Shown here: positions 33,553-41,782 of the stretch, one piece after another
How the letters are laid out: the number at the start of each line of letters is the position of its first letter
Position numbering within the stretch: position 1 is the first letter of the stretch
Origin: Pontibacter qinzhouensis
Lineage (GTDB): Bacteria; Bacteroidota; Bacteroidia; Cytophagales; Hymenobacteraceae
Length of the DNA stretch: 64,000 nt
Reading direction: 5' to 3'
Assembly (NCBI RefSeq): GCF_008017455.1
Contig: NZ_VRTY01000012.1
Span: 1-64,000, forward strand
Notes under the pieces: generated by a model
Told to the model about the DNA's origin: nothing
Databases searched by the model: none
The model's input: only the letters and a program-made list of their open reading frames with translations
Made by a program: the position numbers and the translations under genes

Positions 33553-34636
33553 TACGATAACAGAAGTAAAAGCTACAGCTGTAGCCAACACACTGGCAAA
33601 AGCCTGGGCGGGGCTACAACAGGCAAAGCCAGGCATCCGGATACGGGAAGGGGCACGGGAACTAGGTACCAGCGAAGCGGCACTGGTTGCCACACTGGTG
33701 GGTACCAGTGCCATACGCTTAAACAACAACTGGCACGAGTTGGTAAAGCGGTTGCCGGAGCTGGGCTATGTTATGTCGCTTACCCGAAACGATAGTTGCA
33801 TACTGGAACATAAAGGTGTGTTTGAGCAGATAAGCACCAGCGGAAGCGGCAATGGAGGCGTGGGCACAGTTATTGGCCCCATAGAAACGCGTATGTTCTT
33901 CTTTAACTGGCATGTGGCCTTTCTGGTAGAGCAGGAGAAGAGCGGCCGGAATTTAACCAGCATACAGGTTTTCGACAAAGCCGGTGAAGCCATAACAAAA
34001 ATTTACCTGCAGGAAGGTAAAAGTAACTATGGTGTGCTGGCTGGCATCGTAGATGATTTCAGTTCGGAAGACCAGAGCCAGGAGCAGTATACCGAAGCTT
34101 ACCCGGCTAAAACTTATGCCACCGATGTTGATGTGCAGGCGCTGCTCTACGATTGGTCTGAGCTGGAAGATACCCACGATTTCCATAGCATGTTGCAAAA
34201 GCATCAGGTGCAGCGGCACCAGGCCCTGAAACTGGCGCACGGACCTTTTACGTATCCTGTAGACCTGGCCTGTTCAAAATTCCTTCTGGAAGCAGCAGCT
34301 GCCGCAAAACTGCCTATTATGGTGTTTGTTGGCAACCGTGGCAACATCCAGATTCACCAGGATAAAGTGAGAACCATTCGGGTGCTGGAGCGTGGGCATG
34401 CCGGATCAGAGACCTGGGTTAACGTACTTGACCCGCAGTTTAACATGCACCTTCGCCAGGATACCATTGCCTCGGCCTGGGTGGTGCTGAAACCAACCCG
34501 CGACGGACTGGTGACATCGGTGGAGCTGTACGATCATGATCAGGAGCTGGTGGTGACTTACTTTGGCCTCCGCAAACCAGGCCAGCCGGAGCAGGAAGCC
34601 TGGCGAGAGCTGGTGAAGCAGTTGCCAAAACGGTAA
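33545..34636 (+). CDS. hmuS: Hemin-degrading / heme-trafficking factor HmuS (HemS family)
   Basis: This 363-residue cytoplasmic protein of the HemS/HmuS/ChuX-like fold has two similar halves. The first half has PGIRIREGARELGTSEAALVAT (residues 30-51) and GPIETRMFFFNWHVAFLVEQ. The second has GNRGNIQIHQDKVRTI and LDPQFNMHLRQDTIASAWVV with the candidate heme-ligand His. Family members bind imported heme and either release its iron or pass it on. It overlaps hmuV by eight bases, so it is made together with the transporter. Confidence 0.93.
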   Translation: MDNTITEVKATAVANTLAKAWAGLQQAKPGIRIREGARELGTSEAALVATLVGTSAIRLNNNWHELVKRLPELGYVMSLTRNDSCILEHKGVFEQISTSGSGNGGVGTVIGPIETRMFFFNWHVAFLVEQEKSGRNLTSIQVFDKAGEAITKIYLQEGKSNYGVLAGIVDDFSSEDQSQEQYTEAYPAKTYATDVDVQALLYDWSELEDTHDFHSMLQKHQVQRHQALKLAHGPFTYPVDLACSKFLLEAAAAAKLPIMVFVGNRGNIQIHQDKVRTIRVLERGHAGSETWVNVLDPQFNMHLRQDTIASAWVVLKPTRDGLVTSVELYDHDQELVVTYFGLRKPGQPEQEAWRELVKQLPKR

Positions 34637-34680
34637 CATGTTCACAGGTAATTAGAAAGACCTTAGTTTATTTAAGTTAG

Positions 34681-34737
34681 ACCCTTGGCAAGATTCGGAT
34701 GAAAAACCTTCTGGAGGCTGTTTTCATTTGAATAATT
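34681..34737 (-). repeat. 57-bp intergenic element, copy 12
   Basis: Minus strand starts AATTATTCAAATGAAAACAG, then CCTCCAGAAGGTTTTTCATC, ends TTGCCAAGGGT. ATGAAAA and TTTTCAT extend the stem. It is antisense to hmuS. Confidence 0.9.
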
Positions 34738-35028
34738 TAGAAACTAACGATGAAATGTGCCTTTTCAATCCGACAAACCTCCTTTGAATGCTTTTAATAA
34801 TTCCTTAACCGGCGCTTTTGGCTCTAGTAGTACTTAGTTTATTAGTTGCAAGGTTTAATATATAACAGCTGGTGTGTTTTCGTTGCAGATAGTTTATTAG
34901 TTTTTGCTTTACTGATAAGGCCGGAGGGGCAGGTGAAAGGTGAAATTTGCCTGCTCCAATGGTTCTGCTTCGGTACCTGCACACAAATTTTGTAGCACTG
35001 CCCGAACCTCTTCTAGCATCGAACGAAA

Positions 35029-35085
35029 GATTATTCAAATGAAAATGGCCTTCGGAAGAAATTTTAATTGAATTCTGCCAAGGGT
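35029..35085 (+). repeat. 57-bp intergenic element, copy 13
   Basis: Starts GATTATTCAAATGAAAATGG, then CCTTCGGAAG, ends TCTGCCAAGGGT. It is inverted relative to copy 12, about 290 bases away. Confidence 0.9.
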
Positions 35086-35213
35086 AATACCGTCTTATTC
35101 ATCCGGCAGTTAAGCTGACCAAATTGCCTGCTGCTGCTTTTACTTCAAATAATTCGTTAACTCCATTTGGTGATTTAACACAAGACGTATCAGTTTTTCT
35201 TATTCTGCCCTGT

Positions 35214-35245
35214 TGCCGTAGCACTTCCAACTAGTAGCTGCGGCA
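35214..35245 (+). other. Hairpin in the leader region of the TonB receptor gene
   Basis: TGCCGTAGC (35214-35222) can pair with GCTGCGGCA (35237-35245), nine pairs including one G-U, around a 14-base loop. It ends 67 bases before the ATG. It may be a control element or chance. No known riboswitch motif is present. Confidence 0.3.
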
Positions 35246-35312
35246 GGAGCAGCCCTGTATGCTGTTGCCTTTTCTGAATTGCTATAGCCATGTTGTTAGT
35301 TCCTTATTTTTT

Positions 35313-37574
35313 ATGAGAACCTCTACTATTCTGTTTTTCTGTTTTCTGTTTTGCTTGCCAGGTGTGTATGCGCAGCAGCCGTCTGGCACTGTTCAAGGGA
35401 AAGTGCTGACTGCTGGTGGCAAACCCGTGGCATACGCTTCTGTTGCTTTGGCAGGAACTTCTTTTGGCACCATAACGCAGGAAGATGGCACCTTTCAGTT
35501 TACAGCTCCTGCAGGCACTTACACCATTTCAGCGCAGGCGATAGGTTCCGGAAATGTAGCTCTTCAGGTAGCCATTGTGCCGCATCAGACACTCGAATTA
35601 CCACCCATCAAGCTAAACCAGCAGGCTGTTGAGCTGCCCGATGTGGTGGTTACAGGGCAGTTTGAGCCGCAGTCGGCGCGTAAGTCGGTGTACCAGGTGC
35701 GTACTATCGGCAGTGAGCAGATAAGGATGCGGGGTGCAACCGATGTGCAGGGGGTGCTGAACAACCAGCTTGGCATCCGGTTCGACCAGGATCTGGCGTT
35801 GGGCAGCTCCAACCTGAGCTTGCAGGGTATTTCTGGGCAGAATGTAAAGGTGCTGCTCGATGGTGCTCCCATGATTGGCCGTGGAGGAACCTCCAACGAA
35901 ATCAATATTAATCAGTTAGACATTAACAGCATTGAGCGCATCGAGATTGTGGAAGGACCGATGTCGGTGGTGTACGGTGCTGATGCCTTGGCTGGTGTCA
36001 TCAATATCATCACCAAAAAACCAGGAACCGAGAAACTTGCCTTGTCGGCCCGGTTGCACGAGGAAACAATTGCCAAGGAATACGGCACCGAAAGTGGCAT
36101 CCATAACCAAAATCTTCGGGCCAGCTGGCAACATAAAGGTTGGCAGCTGGTGGGAGGAATTTCGCACAATAATTTTACGGGTCTTAAGGGCGGTAAAGTT
36201 GGGCGAGGGTTAGCCTGGCCGTGGCACCCGAAAGAGCAGTGGCTCGGAGATGTGCTGGTTGGTTACCAGAGCAGCCACCTGAAAACCTGGTACCGCCTGA
36301 ACCTGCTCGACGAGGAAATTAATAACCTGGGCACTTTTGTAAACGGCAGAACCACGGATAAAAATTACCTGAGCAAGCGCTACATGCACCAGGCGCAGGC
36401 AGACTGGCAGCTAAACGAAAAGCTGAGTGCCACAGCAGTAGCCTCCTACACCAATTTCAGTCGCAGAACCCAGGGCGTGGAGGTAGAAGAAGCCACGGGC
36501 AAAGAAACACTTTCGCTGGCGGCAGGTGCCCAGGATATGACCACCTTCAGCGGCACAACATTTCGCAGCACGGTACAATATGCTTTATCGTCTGCTATAG
36601 CGCTACAACCCGGAGTAGACCTGAACCTGGAGAAAGGCAGCGGCGACAGAATAGCAGGAGAACCAGCCATTAATGATTACGCTCTTTTTGTATCGGCGGA
36701 GTTTAGTCCATCCTCTACCATACATATCAGGCCGGGGCTACGGGTGGTTCATAATTCAGTGTATCAGGCACCACCTGTTCTTCCATCTGTAAATGCAAAA
36801 GTAAGCCTTACTCCTAAGCTGGATCTTCGGGTGGCGTATGGCCGTGGTTTCAGGGCACCATCGCTGCGGGAGCTTTACTTTAACTTCCATGATGCCAGCC
36901 ACAACATTGTCGGGAACACCGATCTGCAGGCGGAGCTGTCGCATAGCGTGAATGGATCGCTGGCCTGGAAGGTGCTGGAGGGGAGCAGGGTGCAGCTAGC
37001 CTCTACCATTGGCACTTTTTACAACCACCTCGATAACCAGATTACGACCGGGCAGGATGCACGTACCCCCGGCAATTACACTTACCTAAATGTAGAGAGG
37101 CATAAAACAACCGGGGCTAATGTAACCAATACGCTTCGGGTGGAGGCTTTTGAGGCAACGGCAGGTGCCTCTTATATCGGGCGCTACAACCGGTTTTATG
37201 AGGAGCAGGAGGGGCTGGCGCATTTTACCTGGTCGCCGGAAGTTATCCTGAATGCCACCTATTCCTTTCGCAGCCTTGGTGCCAGCTTCGGGGTTTTTTA
37301 TAAGTACACAGGCGTAATGCCAACCTATGTGCTGGGCACTGAATCTGTTTACCTGGCCGAAATAGCAGGTTTTAGCTGGGCTGATGTTACTGCCACTAAA
37401 TCATTAACAAAATTTCTGACGCTGAATGTCGGGGTGAAAAACCTGTTCGATGTGCAGCAGATTACCAGTTCGCAGCTTATTACGGGAGGTGCGCATAGCA
37501 CAGGAGGCAACCGCCCGGTAGGCTATGGGCGCTCCTTTTTCCTGGGCCTGAACTTTCAGTTAAGCAAACTGTAG
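35313..37574 (+). CDS. hmuR: TonB-dependent heme receptor (HmuR-like)
   Basis: This 753-residue outer-membrane receptor has a signal peptide at 1-21 (LFCLPGVYAQ), a carboxypeptidase-like regulatory domain (about 25-105), a plug domain (about 120-235, with GQNVKVLLDGAPMIGRGG and ERIEIVEGPMSVVYGADALAGVINII, in parts) and a beta-barrel to the end (FFLGLNFQLSKL). VAYGRGFRAPSLRELYF contains the FRAP box common in heme receptors, followed by a His-containing stretch FHDASHN. The substrate assignment rests mainly on neighbours hmuTUVS and the HmuY gene. An upstream in-frame TTG/ATG at 35259 is rejected because MRTSTILFFCF gives a clean signal peptide. Confidence 0.88.
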   Translation: MRTSTILFFCFLFCLPGVYAQQPSGTVQGKVLTAGGKPVAYASVALAGTSFGTITQEDGTFQFTAPAGTYTISAQAIGSGNVALQVAIVPHQTLELPPIKLNQQAVELPDVVVTGQFEPQSARKSVYQVRTIGSEQIRMRGATDVQGVLNNQLGIRFDQDLALGSSNLSLQGISGQNVKVLLDGAPMIGRGGTSNEININQLDINSIERIEIVEGPMSVVYGADALAGVINIITKKPGTEKLALSARLHEETIAKEYGTESGIHNQNLRASWQHKGWQLVGGISHNNFTGLKGGKVGRGLAWPWHPKEQWLGDVLVGYQSSHLKTWYRLNLLDEEINNLGTFVNGRTTDKNYLSKRYMHQAQADWQLNEKLSATAVASYTNFSRRTQGVEVEEATGKETLSLAAGAQDMTTFSGTTFRSTVQYALSSAIALQPGVDLNLEKGSGDRIAGEPAINDYALFVSAEFSPSSTIHIRPGLRVVHNSVYQAPPVLPSVNAKVSLTPKLDLRVAYGRGFRAPSLRELYFNFHDASHNIVGNTDLQAELSHSVNGSLAWKVLEGSRVQLASTIGTFYNHLDNQITTGQDARTPGNYTYLNVERHKTTGANVTNTLRVEAFEATAGASYIGRYNRFYEEQEGLAHFTWSPEVILNATYSFRSLGASFGVFYKYTGVMPTYVLGTESVYLAEIAGFSWADVTATKSLTKFLTLNVGVKNLFDVQQITSSQLITGGAHSTGGNRPVGYGRSFFLGLNFQLSKL

Positions 37575-37617
37575 CCTGAAGCCACACCAGCTTTTATGCC
37601 CCTTTTTAATTGCCTAA

Positions 37618-37674
37618 ACCCTTGGCTACAAAACACTTATTTTCCTTCTGAAGACCATTTTTATTTAAATAATT
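37618..37674 (-). repeat. 57-bp intergenic element, copy 14
   Basis: Minus strand starts AATTATTTAAATAAAAATGG, then TCTTCAGAAGG, ends TAGCCAAGGGT. It lies between the receptor and HmuY genes, antisense to both, 31 bases before the HmuY ATG. Confidence 0.87.
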
Positions 37675-37705
37675 TACTTCAACTAATCTTAAAAACCTTA
37701 CTTAC

Positions 37706-39073
37706 ATGCAACGTTTATATTATTCATTTTTGATGCTGTTTGTCCTGCATTCGCTCGTGTCCTGCCAAGACGATGATCCTCCTTTACCAGATAACATGGT
37801 GCAGTTCGAGGCCGAAACGATTGGCTTTGAGGCGCAGGCTACCGAAATCGACGTAAAAGTAAGATTCACACGGGCAACTGATGCGGCGGTTCCGGTTACG
37901 GTAACTTTGCAAAGCACCAGCCTCACCTACGGCACTCATTTTACAACAGAGCCGGCAGCCACAAATGGCGCTATAGACCTGACCGTGCCATCAGGCAGCA
38001 GCGAAGCGTCCATTAAGGTGAAGAAGGTGGCGGGCTTGCTGCTCGATGGGGATGAGGAAATCAGCTTTACGATGGCAGCAGCCAGTGTGGGAATAGTAGT
38101 AGGCAGTGCGGCTTCGCTTACCCTGAGCTTCTCCGAAATTCTTTCGCAAAATGCCGCTATGGCTATAAACGGGGGAGGAGCTGCATATCTGAACAAGGTT
38201 TTTATAGACTTAAGCGCCAACAGGCAGGTAGCCGTTGCCCGCATCGCCTGGGACCTTGGTTTTTTTGCCGGAGACGATTTCAGGGTGATCCTCAACAACG
38301 AAACCGGAGCACTGGCCATTGCTTTAGATAAAACAGATCTGAACCAGGTTACTGCCCAGGATACAGTAGCACTTGTCTCTAAACTCAGCCTGGATACCTT
38401 CTCACCAGAAGCCATGAATTTCATAGATGATGTGGAAGGTGATCTGACCAAAACTGCCATTGCTTCCGTTTCTGCCACCGATTCGGAAAACAAGGTGTAC
38501 ATCGTTAACCGTGGTACAAAAGGCGCTGCTGCCAGAGGCTGGCAAAAGATTCGGGTGCTGCGCAGCGGTAACGGCTACAAACTCCAATATGCCGATATTA
38601 AGGCCACCACCTTTAAGGAGCTGACGGTTGCAAAAGACAGCAACTACAATTTCCAGTATGTGTCGTTTACGAATGGTGCGGTAACGGTGGAGCCAGCCAA
38701 AGATCGCTGGGACATCGCCTGGACTGCCTACACCTACAAATCGGGTGCTATACCTTATTATTTTCAGGACATGGTGCTGCTCAACAACCTGGGTGGTGCC
38801 GCAGTAGCCAAAGTGCCGGCGAGTGAGGTTAGTTACGATGCCTTTGGCGAAAGTCACCTTTCCGGTCTCGATTTTAAAACGAACCGCATGGCCATTGGCT
38901 CAGACTGGCGCTTTACTACAGGAGAGGGAGCGCCCAATGTTTACATCGATAGGTTTTATGTGGTGAAAGATGCGGACGGTAACATCTACAAACTCAAATT
39001 TACGGCCATGACCCAAAGTGGCGAACGTGGCAAGCCACAAATTCAGTATGCTCTGGTAAAAAAAGGAGCTTAG
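37706..39073 (+). CDS. HmuY-family heme-binding lipoprotein with extra N-terminal domain
   Basis: This 455-residue exported lipoprotein has lipobox LVSC (Cys20) followed by a QDDD tail, typical of surface-exposed Bacteroidota lipoproteins. Residues about 28-150 form an extra beta-rich (Calx-beta-like) domain; about 155-455 match the HmuY fold (KVFIDLSANRQVAVARIAWDLGFF, SYNFQYVSF-like strands, RWDIAWTAYTYKSGAIPYYFQD, and GSDWRF ... VYIDRFYVVKDADGNIYKLKF). Porphyromonas HmuY is about 215 residues, so this one is twice as long. Only two His remain in the mature protein (THFTTE and GESHLSG), so heme ligands may be Met or Tyr. It follows the receptor gene, its expected partner. Confidence 0.85.
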   Translation: MQRLYYSFLMLFVLHSLVSCQDDDPPLPDNMVQFEAETIGFEAQATEIDVKVRFTRATDAAVPVTVTLQSTSLTYGTHFTTEPAATNGAIDLTVPSGSSEASIKVKKVAGLLLDGDEEISFTMAAASVGIVVGSAASLTLSFSEILSQNAAMAINGGGAAYLNKVFIDLSANRQVAVARIAWDLGFFAGDDFRVILNNETGALAIALDKTDLNQVTAQDTVALVSKLSLDTFSPEAMNFIDDVEGDLTKTAIASVSATDSENKVYIVNRGTKGAAARGWQKIRVLRSGNGYKLQYADIKATTFKELTVAKDSNYNFQYVSFTNGAVTVEPAKDRWDIAWTAYTYKSGAIPYYFQDMVLLNNLGGAAVAKVPASEVSYDAFGESHLSGLDFKTNRMAIGSDWRFTTGEGAPNVYIDRFYVVKDADGNIYKLKFTAMTQSGERGKPQIQYALVKKGA

Positions 39074-39197
39074 GTTATTTGGCTTCAATCGGGTTGGTTT
39101 GGCAGGTCCGCCTGGTTGTTGTCGTACTTTAACACAGATCTACTAAAATCTGCCGCTATTTACCATTGCTATTTTTAAGTAAAACTCGGTCAGGAGT

Positions 39198-39265
39198 AAT
39201 TATTGTAATGAAAACAGCCTTCCAGAAGCTTTTTTAGCATTTGGAAGGCTGTTTTGTTCAAGGGT
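39198..39265 (+). repeat. 57-bp intergenic element, copy 15 (extended to 68 bp, terminator-like)
   Basis: It starts AATTATTGTAATGAAAACAG and ends TCAAGGGT. Eleven extra bases create a 14-base perfect stem: AAAACAGCCTTCCA (39211-39224) with its complement at 39242-39255, ending in a T run. It lies between the converging HmuY and ABM genes and should terminate both. Confidence 0.9.
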
Positions 39266-39285
39266 AATTTATTTCTGGATGCGAG

Positions 39286-39579
39286 TTAATCTACTATCAA
39301 ATGCCGGTGCGACCAGGCTTGTGGTTTGGCAGCAAATAATGCCTTCGTCTCTTTCCAGACAGATTGGAACAGCTCAGACTGGCGGTAGGCGTTCAGGTGT
39401 TCTTCTGAGTCCCAGAGGCTATAGGTGCTGAACACATTCGGCTGGTGCAGGTCCTGCAGCAACTCCACATGCCGGCACCCTGCAAAGCTCTGAATCTTAT
39501 CTCGCGAGTTTCTGAAAATAGCCAGAAAAGCCTCCGTTTCCTCCTCCCGAAAAGTCATGCGCACGATCCGTATCAGCAT
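39286..39579 (-). CDS. Antibiotic biosynthesis monooxygenase (ABM) family protein
   Basis: This 97-residue ferredoxin-like dimeric alpha/beta-barrel protein contains MLIRIVRMTFREEETEAFLAIF, AGCRHVELLQDLHQPNVFSTYSLWDSEEHLNAYRQ (residues 36-70, in parts) and the C-terminal HRHLIVD. The family includes quinol monooxygenases and heme-degrading IsdG. The Trp in SLWDSEEHL is common to both, so substrate cannot be decided. Its place beside the heme locus makes heme handling possible but unproved. It converges on the HmuY gene. Confidence 0.82.
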   Translation of the reverse strand: MLIRIVRMTFREEETEAFLAIFRNSRDKIQSFAGCRHVELLQDLHQPNVFSTYSLWDSEEHLNAYRQSELFQSVWKETKALFAAKPQAWSHRHLIVD

Positions 39580-39646
39580 TTTTTTAATTTTGAGTTTTGA
39601 ATTCTTTCAAGTTTTTGGTTTAGGTACTGAACAGAGGGCAAAAAAA

Positions 39647-39671
39647 CATTCACTCATTCACTCAAAATTCC
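39647..39671 (+). repeat. TTCATTCAAAATTCC-type intergenic phrase
   Basis: Reads CATTCACTCATTCACTCAAA then ATTCC, three bases before the stop codon of the next minus-strand gene. Confidence 0.5.
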
Positions 39672-39674
39672 AAA

Positions 39675-40451
39675 TTAACCTCCCGGGTAAAACCGGACGT
39701 CTATTTGCGAGTCGAAGCCGAGACGTAACTGCTCGGAAGCGTTACCTTTATTGATGCCAATACAGAGTTGGTCCAGGCTGTTGTAGATGCAGCAGGTGTC
39801 GCCTTCATCGGCCTGGTTGTAGTTAGCTAGAATTTTGGCAATGGTTTCGCGCCCGAAATGAATGGTGTAGGTGCGGCCATGCGATATGGTGTCGATGCTC
39901 TCACGGGTAATATTGGTAACCAGATTGCCGTACTGGTCCACGTGTATAACATGGCCTGTAATGGAGTGGTCGTTTAATCGGAGCTGCCGGTTGAGCAGGT
40001 GCCTGAAATCGGCGGTAGTTTCGCCAAGCACCTCTATGTCGCCGCCTTTGGCCAGAAATACTGCCGCTGGAGCGAGCAGTTCTTTTGCCGGAAAAGAGAA
40101 TACCTGTCCGTGTGTAGCTATTTCCACCACTTTGTCGGGCTTGTCGTCGGTCAGGAGCGAGAGCAGGCCATTGTCGGCCATCAGGAAATAATGCCCTTTG
40201 TAAAAGGCCGCATGGTAGCGCACTTTTTTGCTGCCGTGCGTGTCTACGCCCACCAGATGTACCGTTCCCAGCGGGAATTCATGATAGACCGACCCCAGCA
40301 CGTACTCCGCCTGCGGAATGTTGTAGGGCTCCACGGCATGCGAAATATCCACGATCTGCGCTTGGGCATCGTGGGTCAGAATTCTGGCTTTTACAGCAGC
40401 CACATAATGGTCGGCATATCCAAAATCGGAGGTGAACGTAATTACAGCCAT
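39675..40451 (-). CDS. SAM hydroxide adenosyltransferase (DUF62 / chlorinase-fluorinase fold)
   Basis: This 258-residue enzyme of the SAM-dependent chlorinase/fluorinase fold most likely hydrolyses S-adenosylmethionine to adenosine and methionine, as characterised for non-halogenating DUF62 proteins. ITFTSDFGYADHYVAAVKA (residues 4-22), IVDISHAVEPYNI, MADNGLLSLL and HVDQYGNLVTNI are the conserved blocks. The start is ATG 40451. The frame extends 15 codons upstream, but MAVITFTSDFG is the usual N-terminus. It is divergent from phoH. Confidence 0.9.
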   Translation of the reverse strand: MAVITFTSDFGYADHYVAAVKARILTHDAQAQIVDISHAVEPYNIPQAEYVLGSVYHEFPLGTVHLVGVDTHGSKKVRYHAAFYKGHYFLMADNGLLSLLTDDKPDKVVEIATHGQVFSFPAKELLAPAAVFLAKGGDIEVLGETTADFRHLLNRQLRLNDHSITGHVIHVDQYGNLVTNITRESIDTISHGRTYTIHFGRETIAKILANYNQADEGDTCCIYNSLDQLCIGINKGNASEQLRLGFDSQIDVRFYPGG

Positions 40452-40550
40452 AGTACGAACTATAATTTGTGGAGAATTGTATTCTATATGTGACAAATTT
40501 ATTTAAATTAAGCAAAAAATTACCATCGAACTATATTTAAGAGGAAGCAT

Positions 40551-41588
40551 TTGGTAGAGAAAGTTATAACGCTGGAGAACATCTCCCTTGTAGACTTCCT
40601 GGGGACAGGGAATCAGAACATAAAACAGCTTGCCGCTGCCTTTCCAAGCAGCAAGATTATATCGCGAGGAAACGAAATCAAGATCCAGGGTCAAACTCCC
40701 GAAATCATTAAAATTCACGACATCCTTTCTTCCCTGATCGATCATTACCATAAGTTTGGTAAGCTTACGCAGAACAGCGTGAACAGATACCTTTCTTCTG
40801 ATCCTTTATTAGATGATGAAGAAGTTATTACCGCTCCAGACGTTATTGTGTATGGCGTAAAAGGTGGCATGATCAAGGCTAAAACGCCTAACCAGCAGAA
40901 GCTGGTAGATGCCGTGGCAAAAAATGACCTGGTGTTCGCTCTAGGTCCTGCCGGTACAGGTAAAACCTATATTTCGGTGGCCATGGCGGTGCGCGCCCTT
41001 AAGAATAAGGAAGTTAAGAAAATTATAATTTCGAGGCCGGTGGTAGAGGCTGGCGAAAGCCTTGGCTTTTTGCCCGGCGACATGAAGGACAAAGTAGACC
41101 CTTACCTGCGCCCGATCTACGATGCCCTCGAAGACATGATTCCGATTGAGAAGCTGAAGTATTACCAGGAAAACAAAATTATAGAAATTGCTCCCCTGGC
41201 GTATATGCGCGGCCGAACGCTGAATAATGCCTTTGTGCTGCTCGATGAGGCGCAGAACACTACGCCTGCCCAGATCAAGATGTTCCTGACACGTATGGGG
41301 CCAACTGCGAAAGTGCTGGTAAACGGCGACCGCTCCCAGATCGACTTGCCGCGCAACCAGCGATCCGGTTTAATGGAAGCCCTGCATATTCTAAAGGACA
41401 TTAAGGGTATTGGCTTTGTAGAAATGACCGCAGAAGATGTGGTGCGCCACAGGCTGGTACGGGATATCGTAAATGCGTATACCAAACTCGATGAAGAACG
41501 CCGTGCCGCCAGAGACGAAAATGAAGCTACCGATGGAGACCGCGGAAACGGGCGCCGAAAAACATTTGAGGTGGTGTCTAAGAACTAA
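40551..41588 (+). CDS. PhoH-family ATPase, TTG start
   Basis: This 345-residue cytoplasmic PhoH-like protein binds and hydrolyses ATP and is often linked to RNA metabolism with YbeY. Walker A is GPAGTGKTY (residues 133-141), and Walker B is AFVLLDEAQNTTPAQIKMFLTRMG (about 228-251, in parts), followed by GDRSQIDLP. The N-terminal 100 residues (EKVITLENISLVDFLG ... NEIKIQGQTPEI) are the usual KH-like part. The only start that keeps this part is TTG at 40551, preceded by GAGGAA. The first in-frame ATG would remove about 100 residues. It is divergent from the SAM hydrolase gene. Confidence 0.93.
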   Translation: MVEKVITLENISLVDFLGTGNQNIKQLAAAFPSSKIISRGNEIKIQGQTPEIIKIHDILSSLIDHYHKFGKLTQNSVNRYLSSDPLLDDEEVITAPDVIVYGVKGGMIKAKTPNQQKLVDAVAKNDLVFALGPAGTGKTYISVAMAVRALKNKEVKKIIISRPVVEAGESLGFLPGDMKDKVDPYLRPIYDALEDMIPIEKLKYYQENKIIEIAPLAYMRGRTLNNAFVLLDEAQNTTPAQIKMFLTRMGPTAKVLVNGDRSQIDLPRNQRSGLMEALHILKDIKGIGFVEMTAEDVVRHRLVRDIVNAYTKLDEERRAARDENEATDGDRGNGRRKTFEVVSKN

Positions 41589-41635
41589 CCTTTGTTTAAT
41601 TTAGGGTTTCCTTGAACAGTGCAAATATAAGTTAC

Positions 41636-41668
41636 AGCAAGAGCTCCTTTAATAGGGAGCTTTTTCTG
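41636..41668 (+). terminator. Intrinsic terminator after phoH
   Basis: AGAGCTCC and GGGAGCTTTTTCT form a 7-8 bp stem around TTTAATA, followed by T5. It ends phoH. Confidence 0.82.
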
Positions 41669-41674
41669 TTCATG

Positions 41675-41731
41675 ACCCTTGAGACTTAAATTGTACTTTC
41701 CCTTTTGGAGGCCCATTTCATGTAAATAATT
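41675..41731 (-). repeat. 57-bp intergenic element, copy 16
   Basis: Minus strand starts AATTATTTACATGAAATGGG, then CCTCCAAAAGGG, ends GTCTCAAGGGT. It lies between the phoH terminator and the Rpn gene, antisense to both. Confidence 0.8.
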
Positions 41732-41758
41732 TGTGAAAGCATAAATTCGTAAAAGCTG

Positions 41759-41766
41759 TAACTTTG
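41759..41766 (+). promoter_or_regulatory. Putative -7 box of the Rpn-family gene
   Basis: TAACTTTG fits TAnnTTTG exactly and ends 16 bases before the ATG. The nearest TTG (41731-41733) is 25 bases upstream, longer than usual. Confidence 0.45.
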
Positions 41767-41782
41767 TGTAAAGTGTAAGATC

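Larger units (their letters stand above)
34637..35312. other. Long gap with an inverted pair of 57-bp elements
   Basis: Element copies 12 (minus) and 13 (plus) bound 34681-35085. Between them I see no coding frame with gene character. A 9-bp hairpin lies at 35214-35245, just before the receptor gene. Confidence 0.55.

Noticed and set aside
34805-35038. 77-codon minus-strand frame between hmuS and the receptor gene
   Set aside because: Its composition is not gene-like, it runs into an element copy, and it has no recognisable domain.
34637-35312. Cobalamin or thiamine riboswitch before the TonB receptor gene
   Set aside because: I looked for the conserved B12-box and TPP motifs and did not see them; only a short hairpin is present.
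39286-39579. Calling the ABM protein an IsdG-type heme oxygenase
   Set aside because: The Trp is shared with other ABM proteins, and the Asn and His of the IsdG triad are not clear, so only the family is stated.
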